Shown piece by piece: positions 16,248 to 23,905 of a stretch of 64,000 bases of DNA. Each line of letters starts with the position of its first letter. The first letter of the stretch is position 1. Both the position numbers and the translations under genes were made by a program. The DNA is from Desulfomicrobium baculatum DSM 4028 (GTDB lineage: Bacteria > Desulfobacterota > Desulfovibrionia > Desulfovibrionales > Desulfomicrobiaceae): NCBI RefSeq assembly GCF_000023225.1, contig NC_013173.1:1552501-1616500 (forward strand), written 5' to 3'. The notes under the pieces are model-generated. The model ran no database searches, was not told where the DNA came from, and saw only the letters and a program-made list of their open reading frames with translations.

Positions 16248-16641
16248 GATCGGCCAGGGGTTTGGGTCCGTTTTCCGTCAGCACCGAGAGCGACGCGGCC
16301 GGAAGAAGGGCGGCGAATCTGTCCAGAAGGAGGCTGCGATTGCGCGGGGAGAGGGTCTCCAGCACGTGGACCAGGAGGACGCACAGCTTTTCCTTGGGCA
16401 GCAGGTGCATGAGCAACAGGCAGCAGATGATGCTCTGCTCGCCGCCTGAATAGGAGGGAAGCTTGCGGCCGGGCTCAAGCTGCAGGCCGAAGCGGGAGCA
16501 CTCCTGGGCAATGACGGAAAAAAGGTCGTCGCCCGCTCCCAAAAGCAGAATTTCATCCTCCAGCGTGGTGCCGACAAAGAGATTATGCGTGTCGATGACA
16601 CAATAGTCGCGGCCATATTCCGCAAGAGTCGCGAAGCTCAT
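16240..16641 (-). CDS. ABC-type ATPase half with signature motif but no Walker A
   Basis: This 133-residue protein starts where an ECF ATPase would be past its P-loop. LFVGTTLEDEI (residues 21-31) resembles the FVGATVEDD segment after the Q-loop of EcfA proteins, and the ABC signature is YSGGEQS (64-70) with the following helix IICCLLLMHLL. The Walker B position reads LCVLLVHVLETLSP, without the DE pair. No Walker A exists in the frame or in the short upstream spacer. It is the first gene of the operon and diverges from a Nudix gene. It probably provides the signature face for the ATP bound by its partner subunit and cannot hydrolyse ATP alone. A decayed gene is the alternative, but the tight overlapping operon argues against that. 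Confidence 0.68.
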   Translation of the reverse strand: MSFATLAEYGRDYCVIDTHNLFVGTTLEDEILLLGAGDDLFSVIAQECSRFGLQLEPGRKLPSYSGGEQSIICCLLLMHLLPKEKLCVLLVHVLETLSPRNRSLLLDRFAALLPAASLSVLTENGPKPLADHV

Positions 16642-16712
16642 GGGCGCTCCAGCGGGCGGATGGGCCTTGTTTTGCTTGACGGGGAAAGGCGGTGGTGCAA
16701 AAGAGTTGTCCC

Positions 16713-17129
16713 ATGATAAAATTCAGTATCGAATGCTGGCTCTACAATGATCTGGAAGACCGATTTCTGCTCTTGCGCTGCCCCGTGACCCATCGCCATG
16801 ATGAATACTGGCAACCCGTGACCGGCGGACGAGGCCCCGACGAGCCCTGCATCGAAGCCTGTCTGCGCGAAGTGGAAGAGGAGACGGGCGTGACGCTGAC
16901 CGCGGAGCAGCTGGAAGTGGTCATCCCCGAGTTCTCTTTCTGCATCCCCGACGCGCGCATCGAGTTGCGCAAGCCCATCTACCTGGCCCGGGTCAGAGTC
17001 GAAAAAGTGGTCCTCTCCGCAGAGCATATCGGCTACTATTGGTTTGACGCCGGGGATGTCGATGCCCAGTTGCACTGGGATTCCAACCGCGAATCGTTTC
17101 GTCAGGTTCTGGCCCACACCCGCCCCTAA
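16713..17129 (+). CDS. Nudix hydrolase, NudB-like
   Basis: The 138-residue protein has an exact Nudix box: GGRGPDEPCIEACLREVEEE followed by TGV, matching GX5EX7REUXEEXGU. Size and the N-terminal IKFSIECWLYND pattern resemble dihydroneopterin triphosphate pyrophosphatase (NudB) of folate synthesis, but this is only a family-level suggestion. ATG 16713 is preferred over an in-frame GTG at 16692. It diverges from the ECF-type operon and its 3' end overlaps the convergent thioredoxin-like gene by 4 nt. Confidence 0.82.
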   Translation: MIKFSIECWLYNDLEDRFLLLRCPVTHRHDEYWQPVTGGRGPDEPCIEACLREVEEETGVTLTAEQLEVVIPEFSFCIPDARIELRKPIYLARVRVEKVVLSAEHIGYYWFDAGDVDAQLHWDSNRESFRQVLAHTRP

Positions 17130-17692
17130 TTGCTCGTCGCCTTGGCCAGGGCGTCCAGATAGGCGACGATTTCCGGTGCATCCCACTGGGCGATGCCCGT
17201 ATGCGCAAAGACCACCTTGCCTTGACGATTGAAGATGTATGTCGTCGGCAGTCCTTCGGGATCCAGCTCCGGCGGCGCCGGCGAGGTGAAGACATATAGG
17301 GGCATGGTCAGTGATTTCGCCAGGGGGTCCTGGCGCACTTCCGCCAGGGTCTCCTTGCTGATGCACAGCACCTGGACCTGGTCATTGTCCTGGAATTTCT
17401 TCCACAATCCTTCCAGAAAAGGCATCTCCGCCCGGCACGGCGGGCACCAGGTGGCCCACAGATTGATGACCACGACCTTGCCTCGCAAATCGGCCAGCGT
17501 GAAGCTTTGACCACCCAGATCCGAGAAGGTTGCCTGCAGATCATGCAGACGGGTCATGGGCGGAAGGGCCTGGGCATCGTCTGCCGAGCCCACGCTGCTC
17601 ACGAGCAGCATGGCAGCGCCCGCCTCCAGCAGCAGCAACAGCAGGACCGCGCATAAAAATCCGGTGATTGGTTTGGTTGCGATACTGTTCAT
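17126..17692 (-). CDS. TlpA-like thiol-disulfide oxidoreductase
   Basis: This 188-residue protein has an N-terminal membrane anchor or signal (about residues 10-33) followed by a thioredoxin fold of the TlpA/ResA type. The active site is WATWCPPCRAEM, the cis-Pro loop reads LPTTYIFNRQG, and VVINLWATW is the preceding strand. Such proteins reduce disulfides in the periplasm, often for cytochrome c maturation. It ends 4 nt into the convergent Nudix gene and lies 12 nt downstream of the pseudouridine synthase gene stop, suggesting separate starts or a loose operon. Confidence 0.88.
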   Translation of the reverse strand: MNSIATKPITGFLCAVLLLLLLEAGAAMLLVSSVGSADDAQALPPMTRLHDLQATFSDLGGQSFTLADLRGKVVVINLWATWCPPCRAEMPFLEGLWKKFQDNDQVQVLCISKETLAEVRQDPLAKSLTMPLYVFTSPAPPELDPEGLPTTYIFNRQGKVVFAHTGIAQWDAPEIVAYLDALAKATSN

Positions 17693-17704
17693 GCGCCTCC
17701 AGGG

Positions 17705-18457
17705 TCAGTCGAGACCAAGGCTTGATTTCAGGGTCTTTATTTCGGCGTCGGTCAGGGCGCGCCATTTTCCGGGTTCAAGATTCCCCAAAAACAACGGTCC
17801 CAATTCAATGCGACGCAGTCGCAGGATGGTCAGCCCCAGGTCGCGGCACATACGCCGGATCTGACGGTTCACGCCCTGGCGCAGAGTCATGCGCAAGAGC
17901 GTCGCCCCGCCGGCATCGGAGGCGCTTTCGACTTCCACCGGAGCCAGCCGTTCACCTTCCTGCAGGCGCATGCCCTGGCGCATGATGCCAAGGGATTTCT
18001 CCGTCACCGCCTCGCGCACCAGCACCTCGTATTTTTTCGGGTGTTCGTAGCTGGGGTGGGTCAGGCGCAGGGTGACCTCGCCGTCATTGGTCAAGAGGAG
18101 CAGGCCCTCGGACATGTAATCGAGCCGTCCCACGGGAAAGAGGCGCAGCGTGCGGAGTTCTTCGGGCAGCAGGTCGACGACGGTCTTGCGGCCCTGGGGA
18201 TCATTGACCGTGGTCACCGTATGCACCGGCTTGTGCAGCATGATGTAGGAGGACGGTGCATTCTGCTTGGCCGAGACCGGTGCGCCGTTGCAGAGCACCG
18301 TGTCCTGGCCGGGAATGACCCTGGTCCCGGGCTCGCGCTGGATAAGGCCGTTCACGCAGACTCGCCCGCCCTGGATCAGGGCGTCGGCTCCGCGACGGGA
18401 GGCTATGCCGGCATCGGCAAGATATTTGTTCAAACGAACGGGGCTGTTTTCTGGCAT
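17705..18457 (-). CDS. RsuA/RluB-family pseudouridine synthase
   Basis: This 250-residue protein isomerises uridine in rRNA. It has an N-terminal S4 RNA-binding domain (VRLNKYLADAGIASRRGADA) and the catalytic motif GRLDYMSEGLLLLTNDG with the nucleophilic Asp. Other family motifs are LHKPVHTVTT and GVNRQIRRM. ATG 18457 gives the typical start; an upstream in-frame ATG at 18493 adds residues unlike the family. Whether the target is 16S (RsuA) or 23S (RluB/E/F) cannot be decided. Confidence 0.9.
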   Translation of the reverse strand: MPENSPVRLNKYLADAGIASRRGADALIQGGRVCVNGLIQREPGTRVIPGQDTVLCNGAPVSAKQNAPSSYIMLHKPVHTVTTVNDPQGRKTVVDLLPEELRTLRLFPVGRLDYMSEGLLLLTNDGEVTLRLTHPSYEHPKKYEVLVREAVTEKSLGIMRQGMRLQEGERLAPVEVESASDAGGATLLRMTLRQGVNRQIRRMCRDLGLTILRLRRIELGPLFLGNLEPGKWRALTDAEIKTLKSSLGLD

Positions 18458-18511
18458 GGGCGAACAAATAGGAAGATAGCGGGAACAGGGCAAGCAAAAA
18501 GGCGCGTCGGG

Positions 18512-18540
18512 ACGAAAAACGAAAGGCTCCGCGCGGAGCC
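18512..18540 (-). terminator. Intrinsic terminator of the META-domain gene
   Basis: GGCTCCGCGCGGAGCC forms a compact stem at 18525-18540, and on the minus strand it is followed by TTTCGTTTTTCG. It lies 17 nt after the META-domain stop. Confidence 0.8.
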
Positions 18541-18556
18541 CTCGCGTTCCGGGATG

Positions 18557-18997
18557 TCAGCGCACGGCCTCGAACCTGGCCAGGGGGGCCATGCGCGCCT
18601 TGTACAGGGCAAGGGTTTTGCCGTCACAGGCGAAATTGTCCGTCATGGACAGCACGTTGAAAAGCTCCTGCTCCGAGTCCATGTCCGGACAAGCCATCAT
18701 GGTGCTGGCCATGTTCGTGAAGCGGACGCGGTTGCCGGCCTTGAGCTCATAGCCGCCACCGAAGCTGTTGCATCCGCCGAAGCCCGAGATGCGTCCCTCC
18801 TTGGCATGGAGTTGGATAAACGGATACCGTTCGACCTCCGCCACGGGTTTTCCCCAAAGCTCCACCAATTTCCAGCGTGTATCCAGAATGCGCGCGTCCA
18901 TCAGATCCAGGGACGTATCGATGTTTTTGTTGTCGGCATGCACGCAGCCCCACAACGCCGTACAGGCGAAAATCGTTATCAGGATGAGTTTTTTCAC
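18557..18997 (-). CDS. META-domain (HslJ-like) lipoprotein
   Basis: The 146-residue protein has a lipoprotein signal: MKKLILITIFACTALWGC, with lipidation expected at Cys18. The rest is one META domain, visible as RWKLVELWGKPV, the conserved GRISGFGGCNSFGGGYEL with its glycine-rich turn, and ASTMMACPDMDSEQELFNVL. META-domain proteins such as HslJ are envelope proteins tied to heat or antibiotic tolerance; the biochemical function is unknown. It follows the carbonic anhydrase gene by 9 nt and ends at a good terminator, so the two may be one transcript. Confidence 0.87.
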   Translation of the reverse strand: MKKLILITIFACTALWGCVHADNKNIDTSLDLMDARILDTRWKLVELWGKPVAEVERYPFIQLHAKEGRISGFGGCNSFGGGYELKAGNRVRFTNMASTMMACPDMDSEQELFNVLSMTDNFACDGKTLALYKARMAPLARFEAVR

Positions 18998-19006
18998 TGC
19001 ATTCTC

Positions 19007-19624
19007 CTAATGTTTCGGACGCAGTGGAGCTTCAAGGGGTTCCTCTTCCTGCTTGTCCGGGCCGCGCGTGATGCACAGGTCGTGGATCAGGCCGTTGGAA
19101 ATGGAATAGATCCAGCCATGCAGATAGAGGTTGCGACCACGCTGCCATGCCTTGCGCACGATGCTGTTCAAGGCCAGATTGCGGATCTGCAGCTTGACGT
19201 TGAGTTCGCACATGTCGTCGAGATTGGGGCGGCCCTTGCGTTCCATCAGGTCGTGCACGTTTTCCAGCCAATGGGCCAACAGGCCCGGAGTCTGGTCTTG
19301 CATGACCGCCTCGATGCCGCCGCAGCCGTAATGACCGCAGACGATGATATGCTTCACCTTGAGCACGTCGATGGCGTACTGCAACACGCACATCAGGTTG
19401 ATGTCGGTGTTGATGACCTGATTCGAGATATTGCGATGCACAAAGACCTCGCCCGGCATGACGCCGATAAGCTGGTCCGCCGGGACCCGGCTGTCCGAGC
19501 AGCCGATCCACAGGAATTTTGGCTTGTGCTGGTTCTCCAGTTTGCGGAAAAAACCGGGGATGTTCTTTTCGACGTTCTGGGCCCAGGTCTTGTTATTATC
19601 AAGCAGCTTGCTGATTTCTTTCAT
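19007..19624 (-). CDS. Beta-class carbonic anhydrase
   Basis: This zinc enzyme interconverts CO2 and bicarbonate in the cytoplasm. The 205-residue sequence has all catalytic elements: Cys42 and Asp44-Arg46 in CSDSR, and His98 and Cys101 in HYGCGG. VFVHRNISNQV is the conserved core strand region. The length is typical. Bicarbonate supply is useful to anaerobes for carboxylation reactions; a link to the neighbouring genes is not obvious. It is the first gene of a probable two-gene unit with the META-domain lipoprotein. Confidence 0.93.
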   Translation of the reverse strand: MKEISKLLDNNKTWAQNVEKNIPGFFRKLENQHKPKFLWIGCSDSRVPADQLIGVMPGEVFVHRNISNQVINTDINLMCVLQYAIDVLKVKHIIVCGHYGCGGIEAVMQDQTPGLLAHWLENVHDLMERKGRPNLDDMCELNVKLQIRNLALNSIVRKAWQRGRNLYLHGWIYSISNGLIHDLCITRGPDKQEEEPLEAPLRPKH

Positions 19625-19792
19625 TTTTAATCCTTATAAAAGGGTTGGCGACATTTTTATTTACCCATTTCAGGCTTGGCGCGCAATCCTTGGCCTCACG
19701 CTCAAAACCTGGGACGACGGGCTGCCGGCATTGGAAAAATATTGCGCCCCAAGACGGTGTCTCGGCCTATCCGCTGGTTATTTCCCCGCGAC

Positions 19793-19825
19793 TCAAAAAA
19801 AAAGCCTCCCCCGCGAAGGAGAGGC
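19793..19825 (-). terminator. Intrinsic terminator of the Liv operon
   Basis: On the minus strand GCCTC..GAGGC forms a stem with extended pairing (19804-19825) followed by a run of about ten T residues. It is 28 nt after the livK-like stop. Between this hairpin and the carbonic anhydrase gene (19625-19792) I see no gene. Confidence 0.88.
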
Positions 19826-19852
19826 CTTGTTGTGTTCGTAACGCAGGACCGT

Positions 19853-21004
19853 TTAGTCGGCCAGAACGAACTTGCCGTCCTTGACCTGGACCATAACCAT
19901 GGAGTCCACATCGAGTCCGTTGTGGTCTTCGGGGGTCAGGTTGTAGATGCCGGAGATGCCGACATAGTTCTGCGTTTTCTCGATTTCGGCGCGCAGGGCT
20001 TCGGGCTCGGTTCCGACCTTGGCGATGGCGTCGACGATGAGCCGGATCGCATCCCAGGCATAGCCGGAGTGGGTGTTGATGGGGAACTGCTTATCGTAGC
20101 CCTTTTCGACGTAGAGCTTGACGAATTCCTGGATCACGGCCTTCTGAGGGTCCGTGTCAGGCAGTTCGTCCACGACCATGAGTTTGGTCGCGGGCATGCG
20201 GTTGCCTTCGCTCGCCGGTCCGGCCAGTTCGATGTACTTGGGATCGGGCAGGCCATGGCACTGGAACAGGGGCAGATCAATGCCGAGCTGGGCCACGTTC
20301 TTAGCGCTGATGGCCCCGGCCGGGCCCGTGGTCCAGACAACGAGCGCCTGGGGACCTGCGTTCTTGGCCTTGGTCAGCTGGGCGGTCATGTCCGTGTCGC
20401 GGGCGCCGAAAGATTCCTTGACCAGCATTTCAATCCCGAAAGCGGGGGCCAGCTCTTCCATCCAGCGCAGGCCGTCCTTGCCGAAACCGTCATCGGCCGA
20501 GAGCAGGGCGACCTTGGTCAGCCCCTTGTCCTTCAGATAGGTGAAGAGGCGTTCAACCGCGATCTTGGAGCGCTGGGGCGATTTGAAGACCCATTCAAAA
20601 GAGCCGAACTTGCCGCCCATGATGACCGGATCCCCGCCCACGGTCATGACGATGGGTGTCTTGCCGGAGTCCACGATCTTCTTCACGTTCATGCCCGTAT
20701 CGGTCAGGGTCGGCCCGACAATGGCCACGACCTTGTCCTTGTGGATGAACTTGGTGGCGATGTTGGCGGCCTTGGCCGGATCGCCCTCGGTGTCGGCCAT
20801 GAGCAGCTCGATCTTCCTGCCGTTTATCCCGCCCTCTGCGTTGATCTTGTCAACGAGCATCTCTGCGACCAGCTTGCTCGGAGTACCGATGAAAGACGCC
20901 CGGCCCGACAGGTCGAAAAACGCGCCCAGCTTGATGGTGTCCTCGGACAGGGCCGGGGAAGCCAGCAGCATGAGACAGCTCAAAAAACAGAAAATCTTGC
21001 GCAT
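19853..21004 (-). CDS. livK: Liv-type periplasmic substrate-binding protein
   Basis: This 383-residue exported protein has a signal peptide (MRKIFCFLSCLMLLASPALS) and then the type I periplasmic binding fold of branched-chain amino-acid ABC transporters. Markers are KLGAFFDLSGRASFIG, AEGGINGRKIELLMADTEGD, and VVAIVGPTLTDTGM. It captures the ligand for the LivHMGF-type transporter encoded upstream on the same strand. The ligand could be a branched-chain or aromatic amino acid or an aromatic acid; the neighbouring PaaK-like domain favours an aromatic compound, but this is inference. It is the last gene before a strong terminator. Confidence 0.88.
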   Translation of the reverse strand: MRKIFCFLSCLMLLASPALSEDTIKLGAFFDLSGRASFIGTPSKLVAEMLVDKINAEGGINGRKIELLMADTEGDPAKAANIATKFIHKDKVVAIVGPTLTDTGMNVKKIVDSGKTPIVMTVGGDPVIMGGKFGSFEWVFKSPQRSKIAVERLFTYLKDKGLTKVALLSADDGFGKDGLRWMEELAPAFGIEMLVKESFGARDTDMTAQLTKAKNAGPQALVVWTTGPAGAISAKNVAQLGIDLPLFQCHGLPDPKYIELAGPASEGNRMPATKLMVVDELPDTDPQKAVIQEFVKLYVEKGYDKQFPINTHSGYAWDAIRLIVDAIAKVGTEPEALRAEIEKTQNYVGISGIYNLTPEDHNGLDVDSMVMVQVKDGKFVLAD

Positions 21005-21056
21005 GACATTTTCTCCTCTTCAGATTGATTGATGCCTATATGGCCCAGTCGTAAAA

Positions 21057-23141
21057 TCAAACGATCTCGTCCTGAATCCGGCTGTCGAAAACCCGCTGGC
21101 TCTTGCGATCCGAACGGGGCAAAGCGCCGTAGTCCACAAGTTCCAAGTCCACCGTGACCATGAGCTGTTTTTTTATCTGATGTCCAGCCTCATGCGCCAG
21201 CTCCGGCCCACGCCCTGCGGCCACGCCCTCGGCGCGTTCGATCACGAGCCGCAGATTGTCGCGGCCGCCGTCGCCCCGGGTCAGATGGATCTGATATTCC
21301 GAACCAAGTCCAGGCACGGACGAAAGGATGGTGTCGATGGAGCTGGGGTAGATATTCACGCCCCTGAATTTGATGGTGTCGTCGGAGCGGCCCTTGATGC
21401 GCGAATGCCGGGGCATGATGCTGCCGCAGGTGCAGGGCTCGGGGATGATGCGCGTGATGTCGCGAGTACGGTAGCGGATCAGCGGCGAGCCTTCCTTGCA
21501 CAGGGTGGTGATGACCATCTCGCCCCATTCGCCGTCGGGCAGCGGCTGGAGGGTCTGTGGATCAAGGATCTCCAACAGGTAGTAGTCGCTCCAGTAATGG
21601 ATGCAGTCGTGATCGGAGCATTCGATGCCCGTGCCCGGCCCGTAGAGTTCGGTCAGGCCGGTGATGTCGAAAAGCTCGGCCCCGCCGAAGAGCTCGGAGA
21701 TCTTCTTGCGCATGGACCGGCTGGAGCGCTCGGATCCGTAGATGATCTTCTTGATCGCGATTTTGTCGGCGATGCCTCGTTTGTGGATCTCCTCGGCCAT
21801 GAGCAGCGCCATGGAGGCCGTGGAGCAGAAGACCGTGGACTGGAAATCGAGCAGGAACTGGATGTGCATGTCGATGTTGCCGGGACCCACCGGCACGGCC
21901 AACGCGCCGACCTTTTCGCAGCCGAGCTGAAAGCCCATGCCCGCCGTCCAGACTCCGTAACCCACGGCGATCTGGACCCGATCGAGGGAATTGACGCCCG
22001 CGCTCTGGTAACAGCGGGCGAACATGTCGGTCCAGTCGTCCAGATCTTTTTGCGTGTAGCAGAGCACCTTGCGCTTGCCCGTGGTCCCGGAACTGGCGTG
22101 CACGCGCACCAACTGCTCGAAGGGCACGCTTTTCAGCGGGAAGGGGTAACCGTCGCGCAGATCGTCGGTGGTGGTAAAGGGCAGGCGCTTCAGATCATCC
22201 AGGCTCTGGATCGAATCCGGGGTCACGCCCGCCGCCTCAAGCTTGGCGCGGTAGGCGGGGGACCCTTCGAAGGCGTGGCGCACGGTCCACTGCAGCCCCT
22301 GCAACTGGTGGGCTTTGAGTTCTTCTTCAGAGTTAAAGGAAGGCATGAAGTTTTTGTGCATGGGCGGTTTCTCCAGACGGATATTGGTCAGCCCGGCCGC
22401 TCCCAGGCGGCTGGCGGATGGGTTGTCTTGACTGGCCGCGCCCAGGAATGCGGCGCGCAGGGAAGGGTCCAGGAGCAGATCGCGGCTATTGCCCTGCTCG
22501 ACAATGTTTCCCCCGGCCAACAGATAGGCCGTGTCCGATGCGGACAGGGCGCGGGCGGCGTTCTGTTCGACAATGAGGATGGTCGTGCCGGCGCGGGCAA
22601 GCTGGTGGATGATGGAAAAGATTTCGTCGGTGATGAGCGGGGCCAGCCCGAGGCTCGGCTCGTCCAGGAGCAACAGGCGCGGCGCGGCCATCAGCGCCCG
22701 GCCCATGGCCAGCATCTGCTGTTCGCCGCCGGACAGGGTTCCGGCCAACTGCTGCCGACGCTCCTTAAGTTTTGGAAAACGGGCGAAAATCTCTTCCATG
22801 CGCCGGGTTTCCTCGGCCTTGGCCAGGCTCAAGGGGATGGCGCCGAGCTGCAGGTTTTCCAGCACAGAGAGCTGGGCAAACACCTCGCGCCCTTCGGGAG
22901 ACAAGGCCAACCCGTGACGAACCATGCGCGCCGGACTCGATCCGGTCACGGTTTTGCCATCGAGGAGGATTTCCCCGCCCGTGGGCCTAACCAGACCCAT
23001 CACGCATTTGAGCAGGGTGCTCTTGCCCGCGCCGTTGGCCCCGACCAGGGCCACGGTCTGCCCGGCCCCGACCTCCATGTCGATGCCGAACAGGGCCTGG
23101 GCCGCACCGTAGTGCGCCGTAAGATTCTTTATGGTCAGCAT
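21057..23141 (-). CDS. LivF-like ABC ATPase fused in frame to phenylacetate-CoA ligase-like domain
   Basis: Residues 1 to about 240 are a complete LivF-type ATPase: Walker A GANGAGKST (34-42), signature LSGGEQQML, Walker B LLLLDEPSLGLAP and the H-loop LIVEQNA. Residues 261-694 are a complete adenylate-forming enzyme of the phenylacetate-CoA ligase (PaaK) type, with HASSGTTGKRKV, TGLTELYGPG, RYRTRDI and KGRSDDTIKFRGVNIYPS. No stop separates them. An internal ATG at residue 261 (position 22361) has GGAG 9 nt upstream and would give a ligase of 434 residues, the usual PaaK length. So there may be a fusion, a separate ligase from an internal start, or both. The gene overlaps livG by one base. Confidence 0.85.
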   Translation of the reverse strand: MLTIKNLTAHYGAAQALFGIDMEVGAGQTVALVGANGAGKSTLLKCVMGLVRPTGGEILLDGKTVTGSSPARMVRHGLALSPEGREVFAQLSVLENLQLGAIPLSLAKAEETRRMEEIFARFPKLKERRQQLAGTLSGGEQQMLAMGRALMAAPRLLLLDEPSLGLAPLITDEIFSIIHQLARAGTTILIVEQNAARALSASDTAYLLAGGNIVEQGNSRDLLLDPSLRAAFLGAASQDNPSASRLGAAGLTNIRLEKPPMHKNFMPSFNSEEELKAHQLQGLQWTVRHAFEGSPAYRAKLEAAGVTPDSIQSLDDLKRLPFTTTDDLRDGYPFPLKSVPFEQLVRVHASSGTTGKRKVLCYTQKDLDDWTDMFARCYQSAGVNSLDRVQIAVGYGVWTAGMGFQLGCEKVGALAVPVGPGNIDMHIQFLLDFQSTVFCSTASMALLMAEEIHKRGIADKIAIKKIIYGSERSSRSMRKKISELFGGAELFDITGLTELYGPGTGIECSDHDCIHYWSDYYLLEILDPQTLQPLPDGEWGEMVITTLCKEGSPLIRYRTRDITRIIPEPCTCGSIMPRHSRIKGRSDDTIKFRGVNIYPSSIDTILSSVPGLGSEYQIHLTRGDGGRDNLRLVIERAEGVAAGRGPELAHEAGHQIKKQLMVTVDLELVDYGALPRSDRKSQRVFDSRIQDEIV
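22371..22374 (-). promoter_or_regulatory. Internal ribosome-binding site for a free ligase
   Basis: GGAG on the minus strand lies 9 nt before the in-frame ATG at 22361, inside the LivF-PaaK reading frame. It could let a stand-alone PaaK-like ligase be made from the same mRNA. Confidence 0.45.
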
Positions 23142-23905
23142 CAGGCCGTGGCCTCCATTCTTCCAAGATAGGCTTCAAGCACCAGCGGGTTGCGGCGGAC
23201 TTCATCGGCCGTGCCCGTGGCGATGCAGCGGCCGCTGTCCAGCACCACCACCAGATCCGCGATGTTCATGACCAGATCCATGTCGTGTTCGACCAGTAAA
23301 ATGGTGTGTCCCGCGCGGCGCAGGTTTCTGAGCTGCTCGCCCACGGCCGCCGTTTCTTCCGCGTTAAGGCCGGCCACGGGCTCGTCGAGAAGGAGCAGCT
23401 TCGGTTTGCCGACAATGGCCCGCGCCAGCTCGACTCGCTTCTTGTCGCCGTAGGCCAGCACTCCGGCTGGCCACTGGGCCTTGTCGGCCAGTCCGAACTG
23501 GTCCATCGCCTCAAGGGCCCGCAGCTTGAGCTGCCGTTCGCGGTGGCGCAGATAGGGCAGACGCAGCATGGCCATGATCATGGATTCGCCCCCTTCGCAG
23601 GTCAGGCCGGTCAGCACATTGTCCAGCACCGAAAGGCGGGGAAAAAGGCGCAGATTCTGAAAAGTACGGTGGATGCCCAGACGCGTGATGCGATGGGCCG
23701 TAAATCCCGCGATTTCCTGATCCAGAAATCGGATGGATCCAGAGCTTGGGGGGAGCACGCCGGTCATGCAGTTGATGAGCGTGCTCTTGCCCGCGCCGTT
23801 GGGGCCGATGAGCGCGGTCAGCTGCCCGGCGGGCACGCTGATGGATACGTCCTGCAGGGCAGGCAGTCCCCCGAAAAATTTACTGAGCCCGTCAAGCCGC
23901 AGCAT
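23141..23905 (-). CDS. livG: Liv-type ABC transporter ATPase
   Basis: This 254-residue cytoplasmic ATPase powers Liv uptake together with LivF. It has Walker A GPNGAGKST, the LivG-specific RTFQNLRLFPRLSVLDNV segment, a signature-region variant AYGDKKRVELARAI in place of a strict LSGGQ, Walker B LLLLDEPVAGLN and H-loop LLVEHDMDLVM. It overlaps livM by 14 nt and livF by one base, so translation is coupled. Confidence 0.93.
   Translation of the reverse strand: MLRLDGLSKFFGGLPALQDVSISVPAGQLTALIGPNGAGKSTLINCMTGVLPPSSGSIRFLDQEIAGFTAHRITRLGIHRTFQNLRLFPRLSVLDNVLTGLTCEGGESMIMAMLRLPYLRHRERQLKLRALEAMDQFGLADKAQWPAGVLAYGDKKRVELARAIVGKPKLLLLDEPVAGLNAEETAAVGEQLRNLRRAGHTILLVEHDMDLVMNIADLVVVLDSGRCIATGTADEVRRNPLVLEAYLGRMEATA

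Noticed and set aside
19676-21028. Plus-strand open frame opposite livK
   Set aside because: No domain, no ribosome-binding site, and a strong livK on the other strand.
21180-23171. Long plus-strand open frame opposite the LivF-PaaK gene
   Set aside because: It has no recognisable domain and lies opposite clear ABC and ligase motifs.
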